Assembly (NCBI RefSeq): GCF_003688915.1
Contig: NZ_REFU01000001.1
Coordinates: 496,001-560,000, forward strand
Length of the DNA stretch: 64,000 bases
Direction of reading: 5' to 3'
Origin: Rhodococcus sp. SBT000017
GTDB lineage: Bacteria; Actinomycetota; Actinomycetes; Mycobacteriales; Mycobacteriaceae
Numbering within the stretch: position 1 is the first letter of the stretch; every line of letters starts with the position of its first letter. The notes under the pieces were generated by a model, which saw only the letters and a program-made list of their open reading frames with translations, ran no database searches and was not told the DNA's origin. This document shows, piece by piece, positions 21,930-30,476 of the stretch. The position numbers were made by a program, and so were the translations under genes.

Positions 21930-24083
21930 TCACGGTCCGGCCCACCAGCCGGTGGCCGATCCGATCTGTCGGCCCAGCTCGGTGGTGAGGGTTCGCACGT
22001 AGGTCGCGGTGAGATGGTGTTCGTCACGGTAGATCAGAACGTTGCCCTGCTCGGCGCGGCACACGGTGTCGTCGCACACCGCATCGGACAGGTCGAGAGC
22101 GGAGAACCCGCGCAGCTGAAACGAGGAGGCCAAGGCCGGGTTGACGGGGTCCAACGCCTCGTCCCTCGGGATACCGCAGGAAGTGGCCGTGCCGCCGTCG
22201 GCGAGGCAGTCGATGGCCCGATACGCGAGCCATGGCGTGTCTCGGATGCCCAGAACTCCGACGCCGTCCGCGGTCAGTTGCTGCCACACCGTGGCGTACC
22301 AGGGGGGCGTGAAGTCGCCGGGGGCGTCCTCCCGAGGCCGGGTAGCGGTGGTGAACACGTAGTCCGGTTTCATGTCGGCGATGTCGGCGAGCACGGTCTG
22401 CGTCCAGTCCAGGCAATCCGGGTACTCGTTCGGACCGAGCATCGGCATCGTGTTCGCGCTCAGCGGGCATCCCATCTTCAGGAAGGTGACCACCGCGAAG
22501 CCGTGTTGACGTCCCAGGGCGTCGAGGGCCGTGACCCAGTGCTCGGCGTGCGAGCTTCCGGCCAGCACGATGGTCCGGGTCGCGTCTACGTCGCCGTAGG
22601 AGCACGAGATCGCGTCCCGGGTCTCGAAGTCCGCGATGCAGCCCTCGAGGGTGGTGGCCGGCAGGTCCTCGGGTGCGGAGTAGAGGGGCGGGCTCAGGTC
22701 GGCAGGGTCCGAGCGAATTCCGTCGGTCAATTCGAGCGCCCCCGGGTGGGTCAGCTCGTCGACCGATCCATCGGCCTGCACGGCGGTGATCGATCGGCTG
22801 ATGTAGGCGTTCCATCCGATCGAACTCGCGGTGACCGCGATCGCGGCGACCACTGCGCAGGCGGTCACCGCGATGCGTCCCGGGGTGAACGTCGTCGACT
22901 GCGTGGGTCGCTCGACCAGTCGGACGGTGAGGAACGCGAGTGCGATCGAGGCAGCGACGATGCCCAGGCCGCCGAGCATGTCGACGTGGGATCGACCGGT
23001 GGCCGAAAGGTAGAAGATCAGTAGCGGCCAGTGCCACAGGTAGAGCGGAAACGCGATGGATCCGAGCCAGGCGAAGAACGGGTTGGAGAGTGTGGCCGCT
23101 ACGGCGGTCTCGGAGCCCGCGACGATCAATGCGAGGGTGGCCAGCACCGGAACGAGGGCCAAAGGGCCGGGAAATGCAGCCACACCGTCGACGAGAAAGC
23201 CGCACGCGACGATGGCTGTCATGCCGATGACGGCAAGGGCACCGCGTGCGGTCGACCACGTTCGGGTGCCGTCGGCCGTCGGCTCGGCCGCCGGCTTGTC
23301 GCTGCGTGCGGCGAACACGGCGGCGACTGCGGCACCGAGCATGATCTCCCACAGCCGCGCCCCCGTGTCGTAGTAGTTCCACGCCTGGTGGCGTCGAACA
23401 CCGTCCGCTGCATACACGAAGGACAGCACGGCGACGATCGCGAAGATCACGGCAAAGGTGTGCGGTCGGAGACTTCGTGGTCCCTCGGGTTGCGCGATGC
23501 GTCGGACCCAGGCGAGACCGAACACCACGGCAATGGCCAGCAGATAGAACTGGAACTGCACGGCCACCGACCACAGGTGCTGAACGGGACTGACCGAGGG
23601 GTCGGCCGCCAGGTAGTCGTTCGCCGTCGTCGCCAGCTGCCAGTTCACGAAGTAGAAGACACCGGACACCAGTTGATCGCCCAGGTCGGCCCATCGGGTC
23701 CGCGGAAGCAGGAACACCGATGTGACGGCCACCGCGAACAAGGTGATCAGCAACGGCGGGCCGAGTCTGCGCAGTATCCGCGAGATGCGAGTGATCGGGT
23801 TCAGGCTTGCGCCGGACTCGGCCGATCTCAGCAGAGATGCGGTGAAGAAGAAGCCGGACAGGGTGAGAAATACATCGACGCCGCCCGACACTCGACCCAT
23901 CCAGATGTGGAAGACCACAACGAGGGCGATGGCGACACCACGCAGGCCGTTGAGATCATGCCGCTGCGGTGGCCGACGCGGTCCGCTCGGCGGCGGAGCT
24001 GTGGCCCCCTGAGCCGGAACAACCGCAAGGGCCGAGGTATCGGCGACCGAATCGGTATCGGCGCTGCTCTGGGGTGCGTGCAT
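21930..24083 (-). CDS. OafA-type membrane acyltransferase with SGNH domain
   Basis: A ~717-residue protein. After a disordered Pro/Ala leader comes an acyltransferase-3 domain (RHDLNGLRGVAIALVVVFH, GGVDVFLTLSGFFFTASLL, ~10 membrane helices, LYLWHWPLLIFY). A C-terminal extracytoplasmic SGNH hydrolase-like domain follows, with IVLAGSSHAEHWVTAL and the DEHHLT catalytic Asp/His region. Such proteins O-acetylate cell-surface glycans or lipids. ATG 24083 is used; ATG 24194 would add 37 residues without any domain. It matches the position of Rv1565c next to treX in M. tuberculosis. Confidence 0.88.
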   Translation of the reverse strand: MHAPQSSADTDSVADTSALAVVPAQGATAPPPSGPRRPPQRHDLNGLRGVAIALVVVFHIWMGRVSGGVDVFLTLSGFFFTASLLRSAESGASLNPITRISRILRRLGPPLLITLFAVAVTSVFLLPRTRWADLGDQLVSGVFYFVNWQLATTANDYLAADPSVSPVQHLWSVAVQFQFYLLAIAVVFGLAWVRRIAQPEGPRSLRPHTFAVIFAIVAVLSFVYAADGVRRHQAWNYYDTGARLWEIMLGAAVAAVFAARSDKPAAEPTADGTRTWSTARGALAVIGMTAIVACGFLVDGVAAFPGPLALVPVLATLALIVAGSETAVAATLSNPFFAWLGSIAFPLYLWHWPLLIFYLSATGRSHVDMLGGLGIVAASIALAFLTVRLVERPTQSTTFTPGRIAVTACAVVAAIAVTASSIGWNAYISRSITAVQADGSVDELTHPGALELTDGIRSDPADLSPPLYSAPEDLPATTLEGCIADFETRDAISCSYGDVDATRTIVLAGSSHAEHWVTALDALGRQHGFAVVTFLKMGCPLSANTMPMLGPNEYPDCLDWTQTVLADIADMKPDYVFTTATRPREDAPGDFTPPWYATVWQQLTADGVGVLGIRDTPWLAYRAIDCLADGGTATSCGIPRDEALDPVNPALASSFQLRGFSALDLSDAVCDDTVCRAEQGNVLIYRDEHHLTATYVRTLTTELGRQIGSATGWWAGP

Positions 24084-24378
24084 GGTGGAGAAGTGACTTC
24101 CCGGCTGTGTATCGACCACTGGGTCGGGGGTCGCGGACGGCGGTACCCGATTCAGGTGAGATCGGGGATTCAGGGGCAAACAATACGTGTACATGAGGTG
24201 AAGTACCCCTCGGAGTCTGCTTTGCGGCGATAGTCCCAGTTCGCGGACGGTTTCGGGCACATTCTCGCGTTGATCGGCTTGCGCATGTATGAGGCGTATG
24301 CAAGCATTTATCAGGCGCGTGCAACTACGCGCGGAAGCTCGATAATTGCGTACGCATCTTCCATTCAGGAGTTCAGAC
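24084..24378. promoter_or_regulatory. Divergent intergenic region with an inverted repeat
   Basis: The longest non-coding gap in the window, between the acyltransferase and an MFS gene. GCTTGC at 24277-24282 and GCAAGC at 24300-24305 form a 6-bp inverted repeat with a 17-base spacer. No regulator gene is adjacent, and no convincing -10/-35 pair was seen. Nothing else is recognisable. Confidence 0.4.
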
Positions 24379-25593
24379 ATGCCACTCGGCTTGCTCGCCC
24401 TCGCCATCGGGGGATTCGGAATCGGTTTGACCGAATTCGTCATCATGGGCCTACTGCCCGAAGTCGCGGCCGATTTTGCGGTCACCGAGGCCACTGCCGG
24501 TTGGCTCATCACCGGCTATGCGCTGTCCGTCGTCGTCGGGGCCCTGGTCGTCACCGCCGCCGTGACACGGTTTCCGCGCAAGAAGGTCTTGCTCGCACTG
24601 ATGTGTCTGTTCATCGTCGGCAATCTCGTCTCCGCACTGTCGAGCAGTTACGAGATGATGCTGCTCGGCCGCGTCGTCGCAGCGCTGTGTCACGGAGCGT
24701 TCTTCGGCATCGGTGCCGTAGTCGCGGCAAGCCTGGTCGAGCCGGCCAAGAAGGCAGGAGCGATCGCCATGATGTTCGCCGGCCTGACCGCCGCCAACGT
24801 CCTCGGAGTTCCGTTCGGGACGTTACTGGGGCAGAACCACGGTTGGCGCTCTACGTTCTGGGCGATCACGGTGATCGGCGTCGTCGCGCTGATCGGTATC
24901 GCCGCCCTCGTTCCTCGCGACACCGGGAGCGGTGAAGCGAGCAATCTGCGTCGAGAATTGCGAGCGTTCCGGTCGGTGCAGGTATGGCTCTCCATCGCGG
25001 TCACGGTGCTCGGTTACGGCGGCATGTTCGGTGCGTTCACGTACATCGCGTTCACGCTCACCGACGTCAGTGGCTTCGCGTCGAGTTCGGTGCCGTGGCT
25101 CCTCGTGTTGTTCGGCGGCGGACTGTTCGTCGGCAACTACCTCGGCGGAAAGGCGGCAGACCGCAACCTCACCGGCACGCTGATGATTCTGCTCGGTGCA
25201 CTGACCGTCGTACTCGTCTTCTTCGCGCTCACCGCGGACAGTCGCCCGGCGACGATCGCATCTCTCGTGCTCATGGGTGCGTTCGGCTTCGCGACGGTCC
25301 CGGGGCTGCAGATGCGGGTGATGTCGTTCGCATCCGACGCTCCTACGATGGCGTCCGGCGCGAACATCGCCGCGTTCAATCTCGGAAACGCGTTGGGCGC
25401 GTGGCTCGGCGGTGTGACGATCTCGGCCGGTCTCGGCTACACCTCGCCCATCTGGGCCGGATCCGCTATCACCTTGCTGGCCTTGATCGTTCTGGTGTTC
25501 GCGACCGGTCTGCTCCGACGCGCCGACGCGGATCCGGTCGCGGGGGCGGGCCGAGTGAGCGCTGCAACCAGTGCTGCGGGATCGTCCACCTGA
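24379..25593 (+). CDS. MFS transporter, DHA1 (AraJ/CmlA-like)
   Basis: A 404-residue, 12-helix exporter. It begins PLGLLALAIGGFGIGLTEFV, typical of the AraJ/Cml group; WLITGYALSVVVGALVVTAA and GRVVAALCHGAFFGIGAVVA are also conserved there. ATG 24379 is preceded by CAGGA at nine bases and is preferred over TTG 24346. Relatives export chloramphenicol or sugars. The C-terminal 157 bases overlap a convergent gene on the minus strand, which is unusually long. Confidence 0.85.
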   Translation: MPLGLLALAIGGFGIGLTEFVIMGLLPEVAADFAVTEATAGWLITGYALSVVVGALVVTAAVTRFPRKKVLLALMCLFIVGNLVSALSSSYEMMLLGRVVAALCHGAFFGIGAVVAASLVEPAKKAGAIAMMFAGLTAANVLGVPFGTLLGQNHGWRSTFWAITVIGVVALIGIAALVPRDTGSGEASNLRRELRAFRSVQVWLSIAVTVLGYGGMFGAFTYIAFTLTDVSGFASSSVPWLLVLFGGGLFVGNYLGGKAADRNLTGTLMILLGALTVVLVFFALTADSRPATIASLVLMGAFGFATVPGLQMRVMSFASDAPTMASGANIAAFNLGNALGAWLGGVTISAGLGYTSPIWAGSAITLLALIVLVFATGLLRRADADPVAGAGRVSAATSAAGSST

Positions 25594-26126
25594 AGGGCGA
25601 AGGAGTGGGCACTGCCGTCGACCCTCCATCGTTTCAGGGGTGCGGGCACGCTGACCGTTGTGGCGCAGGACAAGTCGATGTCGACGATGGTGCCGTCCTG
25701 ATTCGGTAGCACGAACCGGCCGCCGTCGAGAGTCGGCGATACGACGCCGTAGCGGCGGTGGATTCTGGCGGAGACGATGCTCGCTCGGTCCACCGTCGCG
25801 ACGACCTTCCCGGAGGTTCGCAGAGTGAGCGTCGTCGGCGAGAGAACGTGAGGATGGACGCGGGTCAGTGCGACCGACGAGGTGAGCATCACCAGTGACG
25901 CCACCGACAGGGCTGCAATCACTGCGCTGATCCACAGGACCGGAATCAGCAGGTGCAGAACGACCATCTCGATGACGGTGACGACGCCGAACATCACCGG
26001 CATCGCAAGGGTTCCACGTTCTGCCGTGAACGTTGCCGAGTCCGCGCCGATCGGCGCATGCCGTCCCCGCGCCCACAGCAGCAGCGCGCGCCATCTGCCG
26101 ACCTGGACCGGGGTGTGGACCGTCAT
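25437..26126 (-). CDS. Membrane protein of unknown function coupled to a MerR regulator
   Basis: A 229-residue protein with two membrane segments near 40-85 (VMFGVVTVIEMVVLHLLIPV, ISAVIAALSVASLVML), then a soluble beta-rich domain with VHPHVLSPTTLTLRTSG and LPNQDGTIVDIDL, resembling PH-like or YdbT-type domains. ATG 26126 overlaps the stop of the MerR gene (ATGA), so the two are cotranscribed and it is a likely target of that regulator. The 3' end runs 157 bases into the convergent MFS gene. No function is known to me. Confidence 0.72.
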   Translation of the reverse strand: MTVHTPVQVGRWRALLLWARGRHAPIGADSATFTAERGTLAMPVMFGVVTVIEMVVLHLLIPVLWISAVIAALSVASLVMLTSSVALTRVHPHVLSPTTLTLRTSGKVVATVDRASIVSARIHRRYGVVSPTLDGGRFVLPNQDGTIVDIDLSCATTVSVPAPLKRWRVDGSAHSFALQVDDPAALVAALTRPAPATGSASARRSRPVANTRTIKASKVIADPAQMGEV

Positions 26127-26920
26127 CGAGCAGCACCAGCGCGGCTCGGTTCGCTGGTCTGCAGCCGTGCGATGGCTTCGATGATCACTGCGCGCTGAGC
26201 GGGATCGGGCACGATGTCGTCGATACTCAGCGGGCCGCTCTCGTGGGCAGTGACCTCGGGCTCCGCCGAGGCGAGAGCCTTCATATCGAGCACCGACGCC
26301 AATTCTGCTGCGAGCGAATCGATGTCACCTGCGGCATCGTCGACCCCTCGGCCTTCGAGCGCGCTGAATCTGCGCAGGAGCGCCAGGTACTTCAGCCGGG
26401 TGCCGGGATCGGCCAGCGTCGCGGTGATCGACTCGAAGAACGACGCGGGGACGGTGCCCGAGATCGCCATCACCTCGAGCAGGTCACGCTCACGGAGCAG
26501 CGATTCTCGGTCGGTCTCGGCAGCGGCATCGATCAACGCGGCCAGTGTGTCCGCCGCATCGCGCGGCAGGGCCGTCATTCGGCGATGCTCGACGGCGTCG
26601 TCGAGCAGAGCCGACAGACGAGCGTGCTTGTGGGCCAGCGCTTTCTGCTCCGCTTCGATACCGGCCACCAGGGCGCGTAGATCGGCGACCACGTCGCTCT
26701 CGTCCGGCGCGGACCGGTCGAGGGCGGCCGCGATCGCGCCGAGGGGCATTCCGGCATCGGCGAGCCAGCGGATTCTCATCAGTCGAACCACGTCGTCGAT
26801 CGTGTATTCGCGATAGCCGTTGGAGAGACGGCGTGGCTCACCGAGCAAGCCGAGACGGTGATAGTGACGCACTGTTCGAGGTGTCGTTCCGGCGGCGTCG
26901 GCCAGGGATCCGATTCTCAT
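26123..26920 (-). CDS. MerR-family transcriptional regulator
   Basis: A 265-residue regulator. The winged HTH is MRIGSLADAAGTTPRTVRHY, then HRLGLLGEPRRLSNGYREYT, followed by a dimerisation coiled coil and a ~150-residue C-terminal domain with no metal-binding Cys, so a metal sensor role is unlikely. ATG 26920 coincides with the HTH start. It lies downstream of a near-perfect 21-bp operator inside a spaced promoter, which suggests autoregulation and activation. It is coupled to the membrane protein gene that follows it. Confidence 0.87.
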   Translation of the reverse strand: MRIGSLADAAGTTPRTVRHYHRLGLLGEPRRLSNGYREYTIDDVVRLMRIRWLADAGMPLGAIAAALDRSAPDESDVVADLRALVAGIEAEQKALAHKHARLSALLDDAVEHRRMTALPRDAADTLAALIDAAAETDRESLLRERDLLEVMAISGTVPASFFESITATLADPGTRLKYLALLRRFSALEGRGVDDAAGDIDSLAAELASVLDMKALASAEPEVTAHESGPLSIDDIVPDPAQRAVIIEAIARLQTSEPSRAGAAR

Positions 26921-26927
26921 GTGTATC

Positions 26928-26958
26928 AGTGTGAACCGTGACGCTACGTCAAGGTCAA
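26928..26958 (-). promoter_or_regulatory. MerR-type promoter with 21-bp operator
   Basis: On the minus strand the -35 hexamer TTGACC (26958-26953) is separated by 19 bp from a weak -10 CACACT (26933-26928), the extended spacing typical of MerR-activated promoters. The spacer region holds a near-perfect palindrome at 26935-26955 with half-sites ACC-N-TGACG and CGTCA-N-GGT around TAG. The start site would fall at the ATG, so the message may be leaderless. Confidence 0.72.
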
Positions 26959-27068
26959 GATCGGCCGCAACGTGCTCGAGAGCAGCCCGGTACGACGCAC
27001 CGAGTATTCTCGGTGGTCTGTGTGATTCGGCGTGACTCGCACTGTTCGAGGAAGAGACCCGGCTGAAG

Positions 27069-27935
27069 ATGGTCGACACCGATCGTTGGTATCGGGAGAT
27101 GTTCGAGGCCAGCACGGTCGGATTGGCGTTGGCCGACGAGAACGGGTTGTTGGTTCTCGCAAACGAGGCGTACGCGGCCATCGTCGGTTGCCCGCGCCAT
27201 CTGTTGGCCGGCCGGTCCTCTCGCGAATTCACCCATCCCGACGATCTGGCCCAGCACGCGGCCATGGAACAGATCATGGCCGACGCCAAGGCGCGCGGGG
27301 AATCGGTTCACCTCGAGAAGCGCTACCTGCACGCCGACGGCACGGTCCGGTGGGGGTGGATCTCGGCCAGTGAGGTTCCCGGTCCCGGGGGTATTCGGTG
27401 GACGATGGCCGTCGTGCACGACACCACCGATCGTCGGCGCATCGAGGACGACCTCCGCCAGGCCGCGCAGACCGATGCCCTCACCGGATTGCTCAACCGG
27501 CGTGGATGGCGCGATCGGCTGCATCAGTTGACGACACCGCGTGGTGCCGATGTGGCGTTGGCTCTGGCCATGGTCGACTTCGATCGGTTCAAGTCGTACA
27601 ACGACAAATACGGGCACGGACGCGGAGATCGGCTGTTGATTCAGTTCTCTGCTTCTGCCCAGGACCTGCTCGGCGGCCGCGCCTCCATCGCGAGGTGGGG
27701 CGGCGAGGAGTTCGCTCTCGCGATGCCCGGTGCGGGTTCGACGACCATGTCTGCCGTGCTGGCCGAGTTGTCGGCGGTCGTGCCCGACGAACAGACCTTC
27801 TCTGCCGGCTACACGACATTGCGCGTGGGGGAGTCCGTGGACGATTGCTTCGACCGCGCGGACATGTTGCTCTACCGAGCCAAACGAGACGGTGGTGCGC
27901 GTTCGTACGGCGACGCAGACGCCATCCCGACGTAG
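27069..27935 (+). CDS. PAS-GGDEF diguanylate cyclase
   Basis: A 288-residue cytoplasmic protein. An N-terminal PAS domain (~5-125, FEASTVGLALADENGLLVLA, with PAC segment VRWGWISASEVPG) is followed by a GGDEF domain (~135-285: DALTGLLNRRGWRDRL, MVDFDRFKSYND). The signature GGEEF (211-215) is a catalytically competent variant, so it should make cyclic di-GMP. The RxxD inhibitory site expected five residues upstream is absent. No membrane segments. The signal sensed by the PAS domain is unknown. It is convergent with the CHAP gene, 6 bases apart. Confidence 0.9.
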   Translation: MVDTDRWYREMFEASTVGLALADENGLLVLANEAYAAIVGCPRHLLAGRSSREFTHPDDLAQHAAMEQIMADAKARGESVHLEKRYLHADGTVRWGWISASEVPGPGGIRWTMAVVHDTTDRRRIEDDLRQAAQTDALTGLLNRRGWRDRLHQLTTPRGADVALALAMVDFDRFKSYNDKYGHGRGDRLLIQFSASAQDLLGGRASIARWGGEEFALAMPGAGSTTMSAVLAELSAVVPDEQTFSAGYTTLRVGESVDDCFDRADMLLYRAKRDGGARSYGDADAIPT

Positions 27936-27941
27936 TGACCG

Positions 27942-28538
27942 TCAGCTCTGAAGGCGACCGAATCCGACGACTCCGGAATCGGATGCGTAGTGCAGCGTGT
28001 GCACCCTGACCTTGCCAGCTTCGTTGCCGCCGACGGTGATGGCCTCGTCGCCTTCGACCGCCACGATCACGTTGGTGTGCTGGCCGGCCCAGCTGGTGTT
28101 GTCGTATAGCACCACATCGCCCACCGATGGCGTGTAGTCGCCGACGGCCTCGTAACGTCCCTGCTCCTGGTAGTACTCCTGCAGGGTGTAGACGCCGGGA
28201 ATGCGCCACGAACCCGAATTGGGGTTCGACAACGGCAGTCCCGCCTCCTTCATGATCCAGCTGACGAAATCGGCACACCAGGCCTCGTCGATTCCTTCGG
28301 CGTAGAACGTTCCCGGCCGCTGCAGCTCGTGCTCGGTGCGCAGGAGTTCGACCACCCGGGCCTGATCGGTAGTCAGCTCGCCGGCGTTCACCTCGGGAAA
28401 TGCTTCGGTGTCCCACGGGAGGTACCGGCTCGGTGCCAGCCACAGAACCCCGGCCACTGCAAGCACGACGACGGCCGTGCAGGCCGCCAACCACACGGGC
28501 CACCGTCGTCGGGTTCGCGCGGTGGTGTCGATGCTCAT
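27942..28538 (-). CDS. Membrane-anchored CHAP-domain protein
   Basis: A 198-residue protein with one N-terminal membrane anchor (WLAACTAVVVLAVAGVLWLA) and an external CHAP amidohydrolase-like domain. The probable catalytic Cys lies in EAWCADFVSWIMKEAGLPL and the His in GQHTNVIVAVEG, with TPSVGDVVLYDN between. CHAP proteins cleave peptide cross-links in peptidoglycan. It is divergent from the sirtuin gene with only 47 bases between. The substrate bond is not deducible. Confidence 0.8.
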   Translation of the reverse strand: MSIDTTARTRRRWPVWLAACTAVVVLAVAGVLWLAPSRYLPWDTEAFPEVNAGELTTDQARVVELLRTEHELQRPGTFYAEGIDEAWCADFVSWIMKEAGLPLSNPNSGSWRIPGVYTLQEYYQEQGRYEAVGDYTPSVGDVVLYDNTSWAGQHTNVIVAVEGDEAITVGGNEAGKVRVHTLHYASDSGVVGFGRLQS

Positions 28539-28585
28539 GCGACCACGGTAGCGCGGCGTGGCACACCGCTCGGCACAATGACCGG

Positions 28586-29362
28586 GTGACCACTTCCGAG
28601 AATCAGTCGCCCGTTGCCGTTCCGCAGCCCGTCGTGGACGCCGCGCGAGAGGCTTCGCGGATCACCGTACTCACCGGCGCAGGCATGTCCGCCGAGTCGG
28701 GGATCGCTACATTTCGGGACGCCCGGAGCGGATTGTGGAAGGACTTCGATCCCAAGGATCTCGCCAGTCCGGAGGGGTGGCTGGCCGACAGTGATCTGGT
28801 GTGGGGCTGGTATCGATGGCGAGCCGAATTGGTCCGACGCTCCGAGCCCAACGCCGGGCACGTGGCACTTGCGCAATGGCAGCAGCGAGCGCACGTCGAC
28901 ATCGCCACCCAGAATGTCGACGACCTGCACGAGAGGGCCGGTGCCACGGTTCTCTCGCACGTGCACGGATCTCTGTTCGAGCCGTACTGCAGCGATTGTG
29001 GGACACGAGCGCAGTTCGACGGTGCCGCCGACGCTCCGGCCGAGGCGGACCAGCGGGTTCCGCCGCCGGAGTGTCCGTTGTGCGGTGGATTGATCAGGCC
29101 GGGGGCGGTGTGGTTCGGCGAATCGCTGCCCGAGGCCGCGTGGGAGGCGGCCGAGGACGCGGTTCGCGCGGCCGACCTGGTTCTCGTCGTCGGCACATCG
29201 GGAGTCGTTTATCCGTTCGCCGGGCTGCCTGCGATCGCCCGCAGCGCCGGAGCAACGGTGGTCGAGATCAACCCGGTCGAGACCGAGGTCTCGGACATGG
29301 CCGATCACCGGTGGCGCATCACGGCCGCGACGGGATTGCCTGCGTTGGTTGCGCAACTCTGA
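28586..29362 (+). CDS. cobB: NAD-dependent protein deacylase (sirtuin)
   Basis: A 258-residue Sir2-family enzyme using NAD+ to remove acyl groups from lysine. GAGMSAESGIATFRD (31-45) is the NAD-binding motif; TQNVDDLHERAG and the general-base His in LSHVHGSLFE follow. The zinc site is YCSDCG plus ECPLCGG. VVEINPVETEVSD closes the Rossmann fold. GTG 28586 is the best start as upstream codons are not conserved in character. It regulates acetyl-CoA synthetase and similar enzymes in relatives. Confidence 0.93.
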   Translation: MTTSENQSPVAVPQPVVDAAREASRITVLTGAGMSAESGIATFRDARSGLWKDFDPKDLASPEGWLADSDLVWGWYRWRAELVRRSEPNAGHVALAQWQQRAHVDIATQNVDDLHERAGATVLSHVHGSLFEPYCSDCGTRAQFDGAADAPAEADQRVPPPECPLCGGLIRPGAVWFGESLPEAAWEAAEDAVRAADLVLVVGTSGVVYPFAGLPAIARSAGATVVEINPVETEVSDMADHRWRITAATGLPALVAQL

Positions 29363-29405
29363 ATCTGGTTGTCACCCGCCGCTTCGCATAGTGGCGAACC
29401 TGTCA

Positions 29406-30476
29406 TCACGGCCGCAGTCGCCGAACCAGGAGCAGCGACAGCCCACCGAACAGAGCAGCGATCACCAGGGTCAGGGCCGTCTCGATCGCCTGGAATCGCC
29501 AGAACAGCCGATCCTCGTGGTACTTCGTCTCGAAGGCCTCGGCACCCTGACTGCGGAAGCAGTCAAGGTGTAGTGCCTTGATCCGCTCGAGTAGCCCGTT
29601 CGAGTATTCCTCGTACTCGGCGACCGTCTCGAATTCGCTCATGTCTCGACGGTTCTCGAGTTGGGCGCATTGCTGCCAGTCGATCGCCACGGGTTGTCCA
29701 TTCGAATCGACATAGTCGGTCGAAAAAACCCAACGCGCATAGAAAAGATCACTCGAGTCGAGTGGCAGAGAGAAGTCGGGGGTACCGCCGCCGTACATCT
29801 CGTTGCTCTTTTGTTCCAGGGTCAGCTCCTCGACGGACGCAGCCGCGTAATGCTGCCTGATCTGCGTGGGAAATACCGCGATCAGCAGCGAGGTGGCGAT
29901 TACGGTCCCTACCATAGCTGCCACTGTGTTTCGGAGTGTCAGAGCGAATGCCGCGCCAAACATCAGTCCGACGGCGGTGTACCCACCTGCGACGAACCCG
30001 GTTGCACCGAAGACCGGAAACTCGAGGCGCGAATCGTATCCGCCGAACGAGACGGCGAACTCATCAGGCACGGTCTGGTACTTGGCCCAGTACAACGAGC
30101 ACCCGAGCACGATCATGGAGAGGACCGTGGGCAAGAACACCACGGCGACACGCGTCATGTACCACTGCCGTCGACTGACCGACTGGGTCAATCCGAGGAC
30201 GTGTGTTCGACGTTCGAGGTCACGGGAGAATACCGTTACTCCGACGAAGGCACCCAGCGCCACCGGTAGAACGACGGTCAGCAGAATCGCAACAGTCTGT
30301 GCGGTTTCCGCCCTGCACTCCGTGGCGTCGAACGACAAGCATCCAGTCAGGGAAGCCGTGGGAAAAACGCCGCCTTCGAAGAGTGTGATCGCAATCGTGA
30401 TGGCCGCCAACAACAGTGGGCTCAGCACCCCGAGCAGAATCGTTGTGCGGAACTGTCTCCACGTCACCCAGATCAT
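29406..30476 (-). CDS. ABC transporter permease
   Basis: A 356-residue membrane protein with about six helices: an N-terminal one (TILLGVLSPLLLAAITIAIT), a cluster from 62 to 210, a large extracytoplasmic loop (~215-325) containing Cys residues, and a C-terminal helix (ALTLVIAALFGGLSLLLVRR). FSRDLERRTHVLGLTQSVSR is the coupling region seen in ABC-2 type permeases. Its ATG overlaps the stop of the ATPase gene, giving a GntR-ATPase-permease operon. Substrate unknown; YtrA-type systems respond to cell-wall antibiotics. Confidence 0.85.
   Translation of the reverse strand: MIWVTWRQFRTTILLGVLSPLLLAAITIAITLFEGGVFPTASLTGCLSFDATECRAETAQTVAILLTVVLPVALGAFVGVTVFSRDLERRTHVLGLTQSVSRRQWYMTRVAVVFLPTVLSMIVLGCSLYWAKYQTVPDEFAVSFGGYDSRLEFPVFGATGFVAGGYTAVGLMFGAAFALTLRNTVAAMVGTVIATSLLIAVFPTQIRQHYAAASVEELTLEQKSNEMYGGGTPDFSLPLDSSDLFYARWVFSTDYVDSNGQPVAIDWQQCAQLENRRDMSEFETVAEYEEYSNGLLERIKALHLDCFRSQGAEAFETKYHEDRLFWRFQAIETALTLVIAALFGGLSLLLVRRLRP

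Noticed and set aside
28400..28585. Upstream extension of the sirtuin
   Set aside because: The extra residues overlap the divergent CHAP gene and lack sirtuin character; GTG 28586 is preferred.
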